From: Prochilodus magdalenae | Taxonomy: Eukaryota; Chordata; Actinopteri; Characiformes; Prochilodontidae | NCBI GenBank assembly: GCA_024036415.1 | Contig: JAMWET010001099.1 | Location: 37,501-101,500 of the forward strand | Direction: 5' to 3' | Length of the DNA stretch: 64,000 nucleotides | Shown here: positions 1-12,610 of the stretch, piece after piece | Numbering within the stretch: the first letter of the stretch is position 1 | How the letters are laid out: the number at the start of each line of letters is the position of its first letter | Notes under the pieces: model-generated | Told to the model about the DNA's origin: nothing | The model's input: only the letters and a program-made list of their open reading frames with translations | The model's database searches: none | Made by a program: the position numbers and the translations under genes

Positions 1-590
1 AACTAAAAGTAAAAAGTAGTTTTTAAATAAAAAAAGTTACCCAAAAAAACAAAGTAAAAAAGTATTTTTCAATAAAAAGTTACTCACAGTAACTAAAAGT
101 AAAAAGTAGTTTTTTAATAAAAAAAGTTACCCAAAACACTAAAAGTAAAAAGTAGTTTTTAAACAAAAAAAAGTTACCCAAAAAAACTAAAAGTAAAAAA
201 GTATTTTTCAATACAAGTTACTCACAGTAACAAAGTAAAAAGTAGTTTTTTAATAAAAAAATTTACCCAAAAAAACTAAAAGTAAAAAAGTATTTTTTAA
301 TAAAAAAAAAGTTACCCAAAAAAACAAAGTAAAAAGTAGTTTTTTAAATAAAAAAGTTACCCAAAGAAACTAAAAGTAAAGTAAAAGTTTTTTTTCAGTA
401 AAAAGTAACTTAGTAAAAAGGAATTTTTCAATAAAACGTTACTCACAAACACAAAAACTAAAAAAAAGTATTTTTTCAATAAAAAGTTACTCACAGTAAC
501 TAAAACCTAAAAAGTAATTTTTAATAAAAAGTTATTCACAATATCTAAAAGTAAAAAAGTTTTAAGATTACATAAAGAGATTAGAAGTAT
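1..590. repeat. A/T-rich satellite, unit about 60 bp
   Basis: The block aactaaaagtaaaaagtagt, then tttttaataaa, then agttaccc recurs about ten times with small indels. The first copies alternate between endings 'acccaaaaa' and 'actcacagt', suggesting a dimeric unit. It runs off the left edge. No coding potential. Confidence 0.9.
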
Positions 591-1930
591 AAAAGTATTT
601 TTAATTAAATCTATGTATTTATACTTGAGCACTTTCCTTGATTGACAGTATCAGTTCTATGTAAATATATGGTTACTACAGCAACAGCCCTCTTTTCATC
701 CTCTCAGAGGGACTGGCTCTAGAAATTAGCCTTATCCGCACACTCGCCAACATCACAGCTTTAAGTTCAACAAGTGCTCAGCGTTTCACTCCCTTCAGCG
801 AGGGCTCAATAAGACATCTGACACCAACTACGCCTGACTTGGTCCTCAGAGATGATCTGTCTGCTGGGTCCGCGCTCATACAGGATCCCCCGCAGGCTGT
901 GTACTTTCCCCGCCATGCAGGCTGCTGCTAATATAGTCCAGGCAAACAGTTCAGAAGGCATTAGCCACATTCTGGTGTCTCTCAAGGACCAGTTCCTAAC
1001 TTCTGGTATCTCCAACCTACTCCGGGATGCAGGAGGCTTTAAGGCTAGGGAGTGTCTTTCTTCAAAGACCAACTCTTCCCTCATCTGACGCTTTAACCTC
1101 TTAGCTTTTGGACTTTAATTTGAGGAAATGTCAGAAGGTCCCTGCGACGGTCCTTCACGGAGTCTCCCCACACCCCGGCCCCAACACACACACTTACTCG
1201 CACGCTCACACAAGCGCAGCTGCTCTCCAAACCCAGCTGCAGCTTTTACACACTTCACAGCGATTTCTCAAAAGTTCTCCGACACATCCTCTCCACGGGA
1301 ATTCTTTAAGGGCGGGAAGGAAATGCATCCCCGGGGCTGTAAAGACTGGAAATTTCAAACATATTAGGAGCTTAGCAAACCCACTTTATGCATCCCATGG
1401 CACTAAAAAAAACTGGGCTGTGCTGCTCAGGTTGCAGCATATACAGGTGGAACTGCTAAGACTCAGGAAACTCTCAGTGATGGTGTTAAAGAACAAAGAG
1501 ACAAGCTAACAAGCTAATGGTACTAGCTAGATCAGAGCCTTCCCTTAGCTCGCCCGTTTAAAAACCAAGCTGCACCAGGGAAACAAAAACAATGCAATAT
1601 AAGGAACACTGGTTGTTCCCTAAAGGACCTTTTGTCCTGCCTTATTTGGAGAACTTCTGCAGCAGGTCTGTGCGATATTAGACAAATCGGACATCGCCGT
1701 TCGTTTCCCGGTGATAAATACATCGCAATATGAAAAAATATTCAGGAATTTTGTATTTAATAAGGTTTAATAAGATCCAATAAAATTTGTTGTCGTTCAG
1801 GGTGTTCACTGTCGTCCGCCCCATGTCTGCAGGGATAAGCTTCAATCCCCAACCCCCCACTTCCCGCAACCCAGAATCATAGCCAGGTCTGAAGATGAAG
1901 ATGAATGAATGCATGAACTCTTAATACTTA
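591..1930. other. Non-coding intron, no recognised element
   Basis: I see no recognisable repeat or gene here. ORFs of up to 133 codons occur but show no familiar motif and are most likely chance. Confidence 0.5.
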
Positions 1931-2700
1931 ATACTGTGATGGACTGGTGGCCTGTCCAGGGTTTTTCTTGCCTTCTGGTCATTAAGCACTGGGATAGGCT
2001 CCAGCAACCCCTGGGACCCAGAAGGATAGGTGGCTCAGAAGATGAATAAATTAATAATTTAATGAATGAATGAATGAATGAATTAATGAATGAATGAAGG
2101 AATGAAGGAATAATTGTTTTGATACTGTGATGGATTGGTGGTCTGGCCATGGTGTTCACGGTCTTCAGCCCCCTGTATGCAGAGAAAGGTTTTAGTCCCC
2201 AACTAGAATCATAGCCAGGTCTGAAGATGGATGGACGGATGGACGGACAGACGGATGGAGAGGCAATATGTCTTAATACTGTGATGGACTGGTGGCCTGT
2301 CCAGAAAGTTTCCTGGCTTCTGTCTAATAAGCACTGGGACAGGCGCCAGCACTACTGCCACCCAGAAGGTTAGGCTGGGCTCAGAAGATGAATGAATGAA
2401 TGAATGAATGAATGAATGAATGAATGAATAAACTAATGAATGAAGTAATTGTCTTGACACTGTGACAGATTTGTGGGTTGTTCAGGATGTCCATGGTCCT
2501 CCGCAGAAGCATAGCTAGGTCTGAAGATGGACGGACGGATGGACAGGCAGACAGATGGACGAAATGTCTTAATACTGTGATGGACTGGTGGCCTGTCCAG
2601 AGAGTGTCCTGCCTCCTCTCTAATAAGCACTGGGACAGGCTCCAGCAACCTCTGCGACCCAGAAAGATAATTCAATAGATGAATGAATGAATCATCATAT
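1930..2700 (+). repeat. Three tandem copies of an L2-type LINE tail unit
   Basis: The phrase 'gtgatggactggtggcctgt' recurs at about 1936, 2278 and 2576, so the spacing is 342 then 298 bp. Each copy continues with 'gggataggctccagc' or 'gggacaggctccagc', then 'gacccagaaggat' and a (gaat)n tail. That order is the 3' end of fish L2-type LINEs and the SINEs using it. Between copies lie (gatggacg)n stretches and a shared 'catagccaggtctgaagatg'. Confidence 0.8.
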
Positions 2701-3419
2701 TAGTCTAAATAAGGTATTCCTCCTACCTAGAACCGTACATCCAACCCAAGAACCAACTAGGAACCCTAATGTTTTTAGGGTATATGGTCCCTTTACCTAT
2801 CTAAAAGCTCCAGTGTCTCCCAGTGAGCCTGGAGAAGAGAAAGATGGATGATTTGGTGTGAAAAGCAGCACATAAGACCCGCACGGTGGCCAATAGGATG
2901 CTGCCGTGGCCGGGCCGTAGCGGAGGCTGATTGCGCCCCCTTCTCCTGACTGCAGGATGTTGATCTTTAGAAAATGAGGCAGCCGGTAATGTAGCTTTTA
3001 TCTAGGAGCCTTCTGACTGGGGTTCAAAGCCACCCCGCCATGCGCATCAAATCGGCCAGCCTTATTTTCCAGCAGGTTCCTCACTCTGTGCCTTTGATTC
3101 AGTAGCAGGCCAGAAGCGACACACTCCTCTCAGCCCCTCACAGCACGTAAGCACCCACTGTGAGAGGTGGCTTAGAGAAAGAGATCTATAGCAGAAAGGG
3201 CTCTATTGTACTTGCCTGTGTGTGTCGCAGTGTGTGTTTGGGACTGTATGGAAGAGGGAGTTGTTTTTCAGATCAATAATCAGCTAGGTCTGTATATACG
3301 GCCTTGTGCAAAAGTCAGACACCCCCCCATCCCTTTTTATTTAATAGCTAGCCAAGTTATTCATATTTCAGCATCAACAAAACAGATATTATACAACAAC
3401 TAAAACAGCACACCGCACA

Positions 3420-3615
3420 AAACTTAATCTCGCCTGTTTGAGGTGGTAGTAGCTTCAGGCTCCTGCAGATGGCGCTGCATGAGGATGATGGGGCTACGGG
3501 GTGTGAGTGACGGGATCCATAGATTGGGAAGAGGTGCTACAGTGCAAGGAACGTCTCGCTCCATGTGTGGAAAATGGCTCCAGAGCAGATGTTAATGATT
3601 GGCTAAACCGTGCGA
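3420..3615 (+). mobile_element. Tc1-like family C, 5' fragment
   Basis: It shares a long block with the inverted sequences at 27400-27480 and 34890-35050: 'ctcctgcagatggcgctgca', 'gagtgacgggatccatagat' and 'gtggaaaatggctccagagc'. It is the 5' portion of the family whose other copies encode a helix-turn-helix-like VKEVAESAGVWKRTV. Confidence 0.7.
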
Positions 3616-3734
3616 CTACATTTGGGTGTGCTTAGCACGTCCTTTCAGACACATGGTGTTGAGTTGTCTTCCTGCGGTGGACACCTTAAGCCAGAGCAGA
3701 GCTTGGTTGTCTCCTTTATCCCAGGATTGCACAA

Positions 3735-3860
3735 TGATCATTCATCCAGTTTAAACCACCATGTGGGTGGTGGATCATTCTCAGCACTGCAGTGACACTG
3801 ATGTGGTGGTGGTGTGTTAGTGTGTGTGGTGCTGGTGTGAGTGGATCAGACACAGCAGTC
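3735..3860 (+). repeat. Dispersed TGGTGG-rich fold-back repeat, fragment
   Basis: It contains 'gtggatcattctcagcac', 'gcagtgacactgatgtggtg' and 'gagtggatcagacacagcag'. The reverse complement of the same text is at 38005-38105 and a fuller copy is at 47590-47910. Confidence 0.75.
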
Positions 3861-4329
3861 CATTCACTGTCCACTCTATTAGACATTAGATGTGAAGTCA
3901 GAGACGATAGGGAATAGAAGGACCTTTATAGTGATGCTGTGACAACCTGTGTTAAAGAACGGTAGATGTAACGTTGGGCGGATACTACACACTAGCATAG
4001 CGAAAGAGCCCTGCAGCTTTACCGGGCGAGGCGTGCGCACTTGGTTCAGACTGGTACATACTGTCTAAGCAGGCGATGTCGGACACAGCCGGTCTGTTTT
4101 TGAATTGATGTCACAATCACAAACGCGTTTACATATGATCGTTCATTCAGCCTGTAGAGGTTTAGCCCTTCATCTCTATCACACTGAAATGATGCAGTGT
4201 TGTCGAGCTACTGAAGCAGAACAGAAGGCCGACAAATTGTGCTGTCCCTGGTTGTCTGGACGTAAATGCATCATTGCAGCCTTACAAACGACTCAGGTAG
4301 CCAAACGGAGTGGCTGAAGTTCATTTTGA

Positions 4330-5185
4330 CATACAGCACCAGGCAGAAGTTTAGGGACGGCCGCTCATAGAGGGTTCTCCTTATTTTTTAACGTAATGCT
4401 TTACTGTGGGATCAAAGAGAAGACGTCAGGCCACAGTGAGCATCAATAGAATAGAGTCTGTGGAAGTGTCTGATTGCTATGCTATGGGGAAGATGACCCG
4501 CTGACATTCGGAGTCACTCCGTGACACTCTGGCACGACACCATTGCAGTCTATGGTCCCTCTGAGGTGGCTTTAAGGGCAGTCATCATAACGGTCTTGGT
4601 GCATGTAGTCCTGCATGGTGCAGCCGTCTCCCAATGGTGCTGCACTAACAGGATGACTCAAGGCGTCACGGCTCACTGAATGTCAGCGATGGCGGCTGCT
4701 GGATCAGTCAGGTACAAGGATAAGGCCCGTCCTTGCTTACATCACATGCGTGTTCCATGAAACCCAGCATGAAACCATGTCTCACAATGTCAGCCTTACC
4801 CACCAGGTTTTCCTGATGTCGGGTAACATCTTCTGGATGCAGGTATTTTTTTATTTTTTTGTGTTAACCTGCTTTAAGCTGGTTTGGCGCGATTCTATTG
4901 GTCGGTCCATCATGAATATTCACTAACCTGAAAGGAGAGCTAGAGCTTTTACACTGTGCAGAAAAAGAGATCAAAGTTTTTACACCACTAAATATATATT
5001 AGAGGTGGAGATATGGAGGAGTACCATACTGTGTACATCAGGAGTAGATGTGGTGTATCAGGATATGGACTGGTTCAGACTCTCATCAGTTGGAGCTGTT
5101 CAGTGGAAAACTGTAGAGTCTTTAAGATCACCAACATCATCCGTTTAGATGGGTGTGTCCAAACTTTTGACTGGTATGTATCAGT
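4330..5185. mobile_element. Degraded Tc1-like ends flanking a family A fragment
   Basis: The left end (ggcagaagtttagggacggc, ctcatagagggttctcctta) resembles sequences at 57545-57600 and 58690-58790. The right end has 'gtgtccaaacttttgactgg' at 5150-5170, the inverted form of the 'ccagtcaaaagt' terminus at about 31408. Between them, 4480-4765 is a minus-oriented family A transposase remnant. Confidence 0.6.
4480..4765 (-). pseudogene. Tc1-like family A transposase remnant
   Basis: Read on the minus strand it gives the family A order: the tail of 'aagcaaggacgggcc', then a track ending near 'gagtgactccgaatgtcagc' and 'gggtcatcttc', which is the start of the VIFSDES catalytic block. Heavily mutated and truncated. 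It lies inverted relative to the copy at 5760-6075, about 1 kb away. Confidence 0.65.
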
Positions 5186-5759
5186 CGTATAGTCACAGTA
5201 ACAGAAATGAAAAGAAACACAGCTAAAAGACGTTAAAAAATAAATTCCTTTCAATAAACTGACGGAATAAATCCTAATAAAACTCCTCAGTGAGTGAAAA
5301 TGAAAGGCTGTTGGATTTACATGTGCAGCCTCGGTGTAATGACCCCCGTTAAGTATTCGACCTGTTAATCAGAAATTAAGAGTGGTCATGGTGTGCTGGC
5401 ACAGATTTCCCCGCAGGTTCTTTGAGCAGCTAGGACACACTAGTTTAAGTGGATCCCCGAGAGAGGCGAACTGTGGTGAAACAGCACGAAGGGCCCTTCA
5501 TGGCTGTTAGAAGCCTTGTACATTTAGCTGAGGGTGAGTGGATGGGCCACTCCGCTGATCTCTGCCTCTCTCTCTCAGGGAGGCTGAGGAAAGGCCAATC
5601 AGCTGAAGGTCATGAAGCCCTTCAACCAAACACTCTGTTGCTTTACGGCGTTGCATGTTTTATTCGGACAGTGGTCTGTGAATGTGTATATAGACTTATC
5701 GTCAGGAATGACACTTGGTGGGTAGGTTTGACATCGCCAGACGTGGGACTGAATCAAGT

Positions 5760-6075
5760 TTCGTGCTTGGACCCACATGTGACGTAAGCAAGGACGGGCC
5801 TTATCGCTGTACCTGACTGACCCACGGCTGTGGACATTCAGCGAGCAGTGATGCCTCCATGCGTCATCCTGGTAGTGCCAGCGCCAGTGGCAGGCGGATG
5901 CATGATCCATGGTTCCCTCTAGCATCACATCAACCTCACCATAGACTGCAATGGAGTCGTGCCAGACTGATCCAGAATGGCAGCAGGTCATCTTTAGTGA
6001 CGAGTCCTGCTTTATCTTGGTGGAGATGACCAACGAGTCCGTGTGTGGAGGCACCGTGGTCAGTGACAAGATCTT
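5760..6075 (+). pseudogene. Tc1-like family A transposase remnant with DDE motif
   Basis: From about 5982 the reading WQQVIFSDESCFIL is visible, the catalytic-aspartate block of Tc1/mariner transposases (second residue of the triad in the D of SDES). Upstream text such as 'cgtaagcaaggacgggcc' and 'gtgagcagtgatgcc'-like sequence recurs at 33250 and 63040. Frameshifted and lacking both ends. Confidence 0.75.
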
Positions 6076-6139
6076 ATCTTGTGTGTGAGGCTAAACTGAG
6101 GTCAGTGCACTCATGACAAGAACAGGAGTTTGAACGAGG

Positions 6140-6610
6140 CATGATAGTGAGTGCCAGAAGGATGGGCCATTCCATTTGTGTATGGAGGCATGCAAACTGA
6201 GCCAGTCAGTGTTCTATAGCTCATGATATGGGAGCAGACCCACCACAGGAGTGATTGAACCTGGGCTCAGGAGGCTAACTGACCCTAGAGTGGGTGGCCA
6301 GAATGATAGTGAGTGCCAGAAGGATGGGCCGTTTCATTTCCGAAGTTCCACATTCAATGTAGGAGGCCCCGCATGCATATGCCAAAGGCCAGTGCAGTGT
6401 TCTATAGCTTCCATGGGATATGGGAGCAGAAGACCCACCACACTGGACACAGTGATTCACCTGGGCTCAGGAGGTTACTAACTGGACCCTAGAGGGGAGG
6501 CAACACGTGGTCTGATGAATCATGGTATTCGTTGTTTGGGGCTGATGGTATGGCTCATGTGTGGTGTAGACCCCATGAAGCAGACCCCGGTTGTTATCCA
6601 TTAAGCAGGA
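6140..6610 (+). pseudogene. Tc1-like family B transposase remnant, internally duplicated
   Basis: From about 6510 it reads WSDESWYSLFGADGMAHVWCRPHEA, split by no stop over that stretch; this is the DDE block of a second Tc1-like family. The segment beginning 'gatagtgagtgccagaagga' occurs at 6144 and again at 6305, so about 160 bp has been tandemly duplicated. A related copy is at 12040-12600. Confidence 0.7.
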
Positions 6611-6619
6611 CGTGTATAG

Positions 6620-7599
6620 CACACCTACCCATTAATACAGTATTAATAGGTCATTAATAGCTATGAAGTCACTAATCCAAGAGTAGGCAAAAACCTTACC
6701 GTGGCCTATAAACAGCACTTCATATGGTTGACAAGTGTGCAAAAAACAAGCAGAAATGAGAAGACCGTTCAATTCAGCTGTCCTGTCGATACGGGCGCAA
6801 TTTCGCTTCCATTAACTTGATGAAAAATTAAAACTCAGCTCAAAGTCAGAACTGCCTTTGGTCTTAACGGCGACAGCAGAGACGCAGAGGCCTGAGTTAC
6901 GAAAAATAACAAAAATGAGAAAATTTGAGAATTCCTCGCAGGCTGCTTCAGACCCACCAAAAGCATAAGAGAGAGTGGGGGGGACTTCTCCCCACTCCAG
7001 TTCACTGTCACTCAACGGTTAAATCAACTTCAAATAAGTCCTTTGAAGCTACTGGTGCAGAACATTCAAAGGTTTATATGTAGGTAGCTTGTAGGGCTTT
7101 AAATCTCTGCAGCACCTCGAGAGCCGGAGATGCTCGCTGCTGATGAGTCGCGCTCATTTTCCCTGATTTATTTATCCCCTTTTCTCTCCGAGAGCGCTCC
7201 GTCGATAAATAACTTAAGGAAACTGCGCCTGGTCGGTTTCGCTGGAACCACGCTTCTTGCCACATGGCACCTGTATATCTCGGGCACGGTGCCAGACCCT
7301 GAAGGTTGTGTGTGTTTGAGCGTGGGTGTGAGGGCGTGTGTACATGTGTGTGAAGGCAATTTATTCAGGCCATCAAGTATCTCATTATGAGGCGAGCTGG
7401 CAAATAATGCCATCAATTTGCATACAGTTTACTGCTCGCGAGCGCGGCCTCGCCTCCTGAACCGCTATCTCTCCACACAGCCGCCCCGCAACTCTCAGCC
7501 TTATAAATCATCCGCATAAAAAATAAATAAACGCCAAGGTGCGCCTCCCAACACACTTCAGCCGCAGCCCGCCGGACACACCGGGGATGTTTGCAAGCT
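6620..7599. other. Non-coding intron, no recognised element
   Basis: No repeat family or gene was recognised. A mildly TG-rich stretch lies near 7305-7350. Confidence 0.5.
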
Positions 7600-8019
7600 T
7601 CGGGAGAGGAGGGAGGGAGAGAGAGAGAGAGAGCGAGAGAGAGAGAGGAGGGAGAGGGAGAGAGAGCAGTACAAGATGAGACCCAACCGACATAGTGAAA
7701 AAAAGGAGAAGAGGAGAGAGAGAGATAAAGATGCATGGCCACAGTAACATAAGGCAGGAGAGAGAGAGCAAGAGAGTAAAAGAGAGAGAGGGGGAGAGAG
7801 AGAGAGAGAGAGAGAGCAGTACAAGATGAGACCCATCCAACATACTGGAAAAAAGAAAGAGAATAAGAAGAATAGAAAGAGAGAGAGAGAGATAAAGACA
7901 CAGAGACAGTGCCGTAAAGAAAAAGAGAAATGAAAAGAGAGAAACAGAAAGTGAGAGAAACTGAAAAAAAGAAAAAGAGAGAAAGAGAGAGAGGGGAGAG
8001 AGGAGAGTGGAAAGAGAAA

Positions 8020-8065
<46 letters not shown>

Positions 8066-8714
8066 GTAAGAGAAGAATGGAAAGAGAAAGGAGAGAGAGG
8101 GAGACGGAGAGAGAACAGTAGAAGTAACATAAGAAATAAGAGAGAGAGAGAGCAAGAGAGTAAAAGCGAGAGAGTGGGTGAGAGAGAGAGAAAGCAGTAC
8201 AAGATGAGACCCATCCAACATACTGGAAAAAAGAAAGAGAATAAGAAGAATAGAAAGAGAGAGAGATAAAGACACAAAGACAGTGCCATAAAGAAAGAGA
8301 GTGAGAGGGAACAAGAGAGATGGGGCTAAAAAGGGATAAAAAGAAAATAGGAAATAGAAAACGGGAGAAGGTGAAAGAGAAAGAGAGAGTAAGTGAGAGA
8401 GAGAGATAGAGAGAGAGAGCTATAGTAGAAACCCATCCATCACAGTGTAAGAAAGAAAAGGAGAAAAGATGAGAAAAGAGGTAAAGACACACAGAGACAG
8501 GAGCAAACACCTATAACAGGGTGAAATGGAAAGAGAGAAACAGAAAGTGAGAGAAACTAAAAAGGGAAAGATATAGAGAGAGAGGAGAGAGAGAGAAGAG
8601 TGGAAAGAGAAAGGAGAAAGAAACAAAGAGAGAGACAGAAAAAGATGAGGCTCATCTAATATGGAGAGAGTGGATAGAAAATAAGGAAAAAGTAGGTGTG
8701 AGAGAGATGGAGCA

Positions 8715-8754
<40 letters not shown>

Positions 8755-9730
8755 GGAAGGGTAAAAGAGATGGGAAGAAAGAGAGAGAGAGTTAAAAGGT
8801 GAAAAGGGTGAAGGTGGAAAAAGAGAGCAAGAGGAGAGAGAAGAGAGAGCAAGAGGAGAGAGAGAAGAGAGGGGAGAGATGAGAATGGAAAGAGAAAGGA
8901 GAGAGGGAGGGATAAAAAGGAAATAGAAAACGGGAGACAGTGAAAGAAAAAGAGAGAGTAAGTGAGAGAGAGAGAATGAGAGATAGAGAGAGAGAGCTAT
9001 AGTAGAAACCCATCCATTATAGTGTAAGAAAGAAAAGGAGAAAAGATGAGAAAAGAGGTAAAGACACACAGAGACAGGAGTAAAGAGAAAGATAACAGGG
9101 TGAAATGGTAAGAGAAGAGAAACAGAAAGAGATAGAGAGAGGGAGACTAAAAAGAGAAAGAAGAATATAGAGATAAGAGAGAGAGAGAGAAGAGTGGAAA
9201 GAGAAAGGAGAGAGAAACAAAGAGAGAGACAGAAAAAGATTAGGCTCATCTAATATGGAGAGAGTGGAATAGAAAGAGAAGAGATAAAAAGTAGACAGTG
9301 TGAGAGAGAGTGAGAGGGAACAAGAGAGATGGAGAGGGATAAAAAGAAAATAGGAGAGAAAACGGGAGAGAGGTGAGAGAAAGAGAGAGAGCTGAGAGAG
9401 AGAGATAGGAGAGAGAGAGCTATAGAGTAGAGACCCATCCAGAGAGAGTAAGGAAAGAAAAGGAAGAAAGAGAGAGGACAGTGAGTTAGAGACACCCAGA
9501 GACAGGAGCAAACACCTATAAACAGGGAGAAAAAGAGAGAACAACAGAAAGATGAGGCTCATCTAGATATGAGAGAGAGCGAGAGAGAGAGAGAGTGGAT
9601 AAGGAAAAAGAGAGAGAGACAAAGAGAGAGACAGAAAAAGATGAGGCTCATCTAATATGGAGAGAGTGGATAGAAAATAAGGAAAAAGTAGGTGTGAGAG
9701 ATGGAGCAAGAGAGACAGAGAGAGAATAGA

Positions 9731-9798
<68 letters not shown>

Positions 9799-10130
9799 GG
9801 AAGGGTAAAAGAGATGGGAAGAAAGAGAGAGAGAGAGTTAAAAGGTGAAAAGGGTGAAGGTGGAAAGAGAGAGCAAGAGGAGAGAGACAGAGAGAGAAGG
9901 GGAAGGGTAAAAGAGATGGGAAGAGAGAGAGAGAGTTAAAAGGTGAAAAGGGTGAAGGTGGAAAAAGAGAGCAAGAGGAGAGAGAAGAGAGAAAAGAGAG
10001 CAAGAGGAGAGAGAAGAGAGAGAGGAGAGAGAGAGAAGAGAGGGGAGAGATGAGAATGGAAAGAGAAAGGAGAGAGGGAGCGCAAAAAATGAGGCTTATC
10101 CAACATGGAGAGAGTGAATAGAAAAAGAGG

Positions 10131-10170
<40 letters not shown>

Positions 10171-10215
10171 CGAGAGAGAGAGAAAGAAGAGACAGGAGAG
10201 AGAGAACCAGAGAAG
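7600..10215. repeat. 2.6 kb polypurine (GA) satellite
   Basis: The plus strand is overwhelmingly A and G, with runs of pure (GA)n, the longest near 9735-9795. It is not a simple microsatellite: a short non-purine landmark (acccatccaacat or ctcatctaatatgg) recurs at about 7681, 7831, 8209, 8431, 8651, 9009, 9245, 9433, 9559, 9648 and 10095, showing amplification of a longer unit. Because grid2 is on the minus strand, its pre-mRNA would be a C/U-rich tract here. The long Ser/Leu/Phe-rich ORFs (up to 365 codons) are translation of the repeat. Confidence 0.95.
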
Positions 10216-11268
10216 GAGACAGAGAGAGAACAGTAGAAGACGAGACTCGTCCCGCGGGAGTAAAGAAGACTCCACAGCTTCATCTATGAACAGGATCTAG
10301 CCGAGGGCTCCACTCAGGAGTCAAACAGCATTCCCCTCTTCACCATGACGCAGGATTCACTGCTCACATCACATCCTGGAAGCCTCCATCACTAAGCTCC
10401 TACTACAGCAGCTCAGCTGACGTGTTCCTCACGCGCTATGCCGCTTCACGCTGTAATAACACAGCCTAATTTCACCTGGAGACAAAGTAGAGCTGCAGTG
10501 GGGACGTGTGCTGAGCAACGGCAGCGCCTGAGGAACACTTCCACTGAAAGGAGCTGAGGTGATCTATCCTCCGTTAGAGGCTACAGAAGCGCCATAGCGA
10601 GACGCTTATAGCCCTCCTCTGCCTGTATGATCTACAGGGGAAATAAATGGGAGATGGTAATGACTCCTTATTCTTTTCCCAGCGCCAACAGAAAATCTAC
10701 CAAGACGCATTGTGATGGTCTCTGTGAGTGTAATTTCCATTCCGCCGCATGTAAAGCGTTATTTTTTTCATTCCGGAGGATAACCTGCGTTTCGCAGATA
10801 ATATCTCGGCAAATCCATTTGGAAACCAATCCAATTCCCTTCCGCCTGTCTTTGTTAGACTCCGGCTCGCTGGATGCTTGGGTTTAGGTGGGTTCGACGC
10901 CATCAGAGCGGCTTCTTCTCATTAGAATGAATGAGACGTTCCACCTCACTTCTTTAAAACGCTGCCCTGCGGCCATGCATGCAAGCGGCCGCTCATAGAA
11001 ATGCACACATGCATGCATGAAGACACAAGTTTGACACGGAAGACAAAAGGCCTCATCTCCAGGATGTGCTTTATGGAATGCAAATCATAAGAACTCATTT
11101 AACCATAGGTGTGGATGTTCTACACAACGTTCAGATCATCACGGATTATGAAAAGACTCCGTATCTCATGATGTCCGGTTGATTTTGTTCCAACTAGAGC
11201 TAATCCTCAACTTCAGAGAAGACGCATCCATAATTTATTCAACTGGGAAAAGTGTAAATCATATTTCA
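10216..11268. other. Non-coding intron, no recognised element
   Basis: Mixed-composition sequence without a recognisable repeat or coding motif. Confidence 0.5.
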
Positions 11269-11760
11269 CCCAGAGGGAGGTGTGGGATTGGAGTGCTATG
11301 GGGAAGGAAGACACCAGGAACGATAACTGATGATCCATTTAGACTGATATGGGTAATATTTATTGAGCTACACATACTGAAGTCTGTTTCTCAGTATGGC
11401 GCTTTGGACCGCCATGTTTGCCAGTGCAACGCTATGCCAGACGTCTCGGTATGGAGCTGTAGAGCTTCCTAATGGTGTCCTGTGATAATCCATCCCATGC
11501 AGCTTGAATAACCTCACACAGTTCCTGAAGATGGTGCGGTAGGGGTGGAGCGACACCAGGCCTTCTGGACGTGTGACAACAAACCGTCCATCTTGATGGT
11601 GACCACGGTGCCTCCACACATGGATTCGTTGGTTGTCTCCACCAGCACAAAAGTGGGACTCGAGTGACGTTGACCCGCTGCCATTCTGAGTCACTCCATG
11701 ACAGTCTGGGATGGCTGTTAGATCCATCCAGACTATTTACAGACAGACTTGTAATCCCAG
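11269..11760 (-). pseudogene. Tc1-like family A, 3' half of transposase
   Basis: Minus-strand reading gives the family C-terminus VIQAAWDGLSQDTIRKLYSS followed by IPRRLA, typical of fish Tc1-like transposases, then the element end 'ttgagctacacatactgaag' and a terminal stretch shared with 30330-30457, 31575-31720 and 33520-33660. Frameshifts separate the blocks; the N-terminal half is missing. Confidence 0.8.
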
Positions 11761-12039
11761 CCATTGAGCTGCATATGCTACCTGTGTACACTCAGGTACA
11801 AGAACAAACAAGTGACCTGGATCTAAACAGGGAGTCTGGGCCTTTGGACAGGTGTTGACAATCTTCACCAAGAGTCAAGACAAGCAATGCCCAGCAAAGC
11901 ACCGTGGATATAATCAGGTACAGTGTGCGTAATATAACCCTAGCCTAATTCCTTGATTCACAGTGTCACATGTGTACCAGAGATACACGTAGTAAGCACT
12001 ACAATGCAAAGTCCACAGCGTAATGACTGTCCACAGTCT

Positions 12040-12610
12040 TAATGAGCGTGACTGGCGGCATCTGGCTAGAATTGTCCTTTTGACTCACATCTGCATTCAG
12101 TGCCGGAGGCCCCCACGCATATCCCGCAGGTCAGTGCAGTGCTTCCATGCACTTCTTTAGCTTCCATGGGATAAACGAGCAGAAGACCCACCAGAGTGCC
12201 TTCGTCAACCCCGCCACACTGGACACAGTGACTCACCCGGGCTCAAGAGGGTGCTAACTGGATCCCCACAGGACTGGCAACATGTGGTGTGGTCTGAGAA
12301 GTAACGGTACCAACTGTTTGAGGGATGATGGTAGGTTTTGTGTGTGGCATAGAGCCCATGAAGCCATGGATCCCAGTGGTCAGCAAGGTACTGTTCAGGC
12401 CGGTGGTGGTTCCATACTGGTGTGGGGAGTGTTCCCATGGCATGGGTTGGGTAAAGTGATCCACGAACTTGTGAATCCGTGAATTGACCAGCGCCCACTA
12501 CAACGCTTGGTGACCACTCGCAGTCCTTCATAGGCTTCATGTACCTTCACAATGATGGGATGTCCCAGCAGGATAATGCACCGTGCCATCAGACCCAAGT
12601 AATATAACCA
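12040..12610 (+). pseudogene. Tc1-like family B transposase remnant
   Basis: The segment from about 12365 reads MDPSGQQGTVQAGGG then SILVWGVFPWHGLGK, the conserved central part of a Tc1-like transposase. Upstream it shares 'cactggacacagtgactcac' and 'gggctcaagagg' with the copy at 6430-6480. Stops and a degraded catalytic block (near 12290-12310) mean no function. Confidence 0.75.

Noticed and set aside
7413..8510. 365-codon ORF on the minus strand and many neighbours rich in Ser/Leu/Phe
   Set aside because: Pure translation of the GA/CT array; open in several frames at once and without domains.
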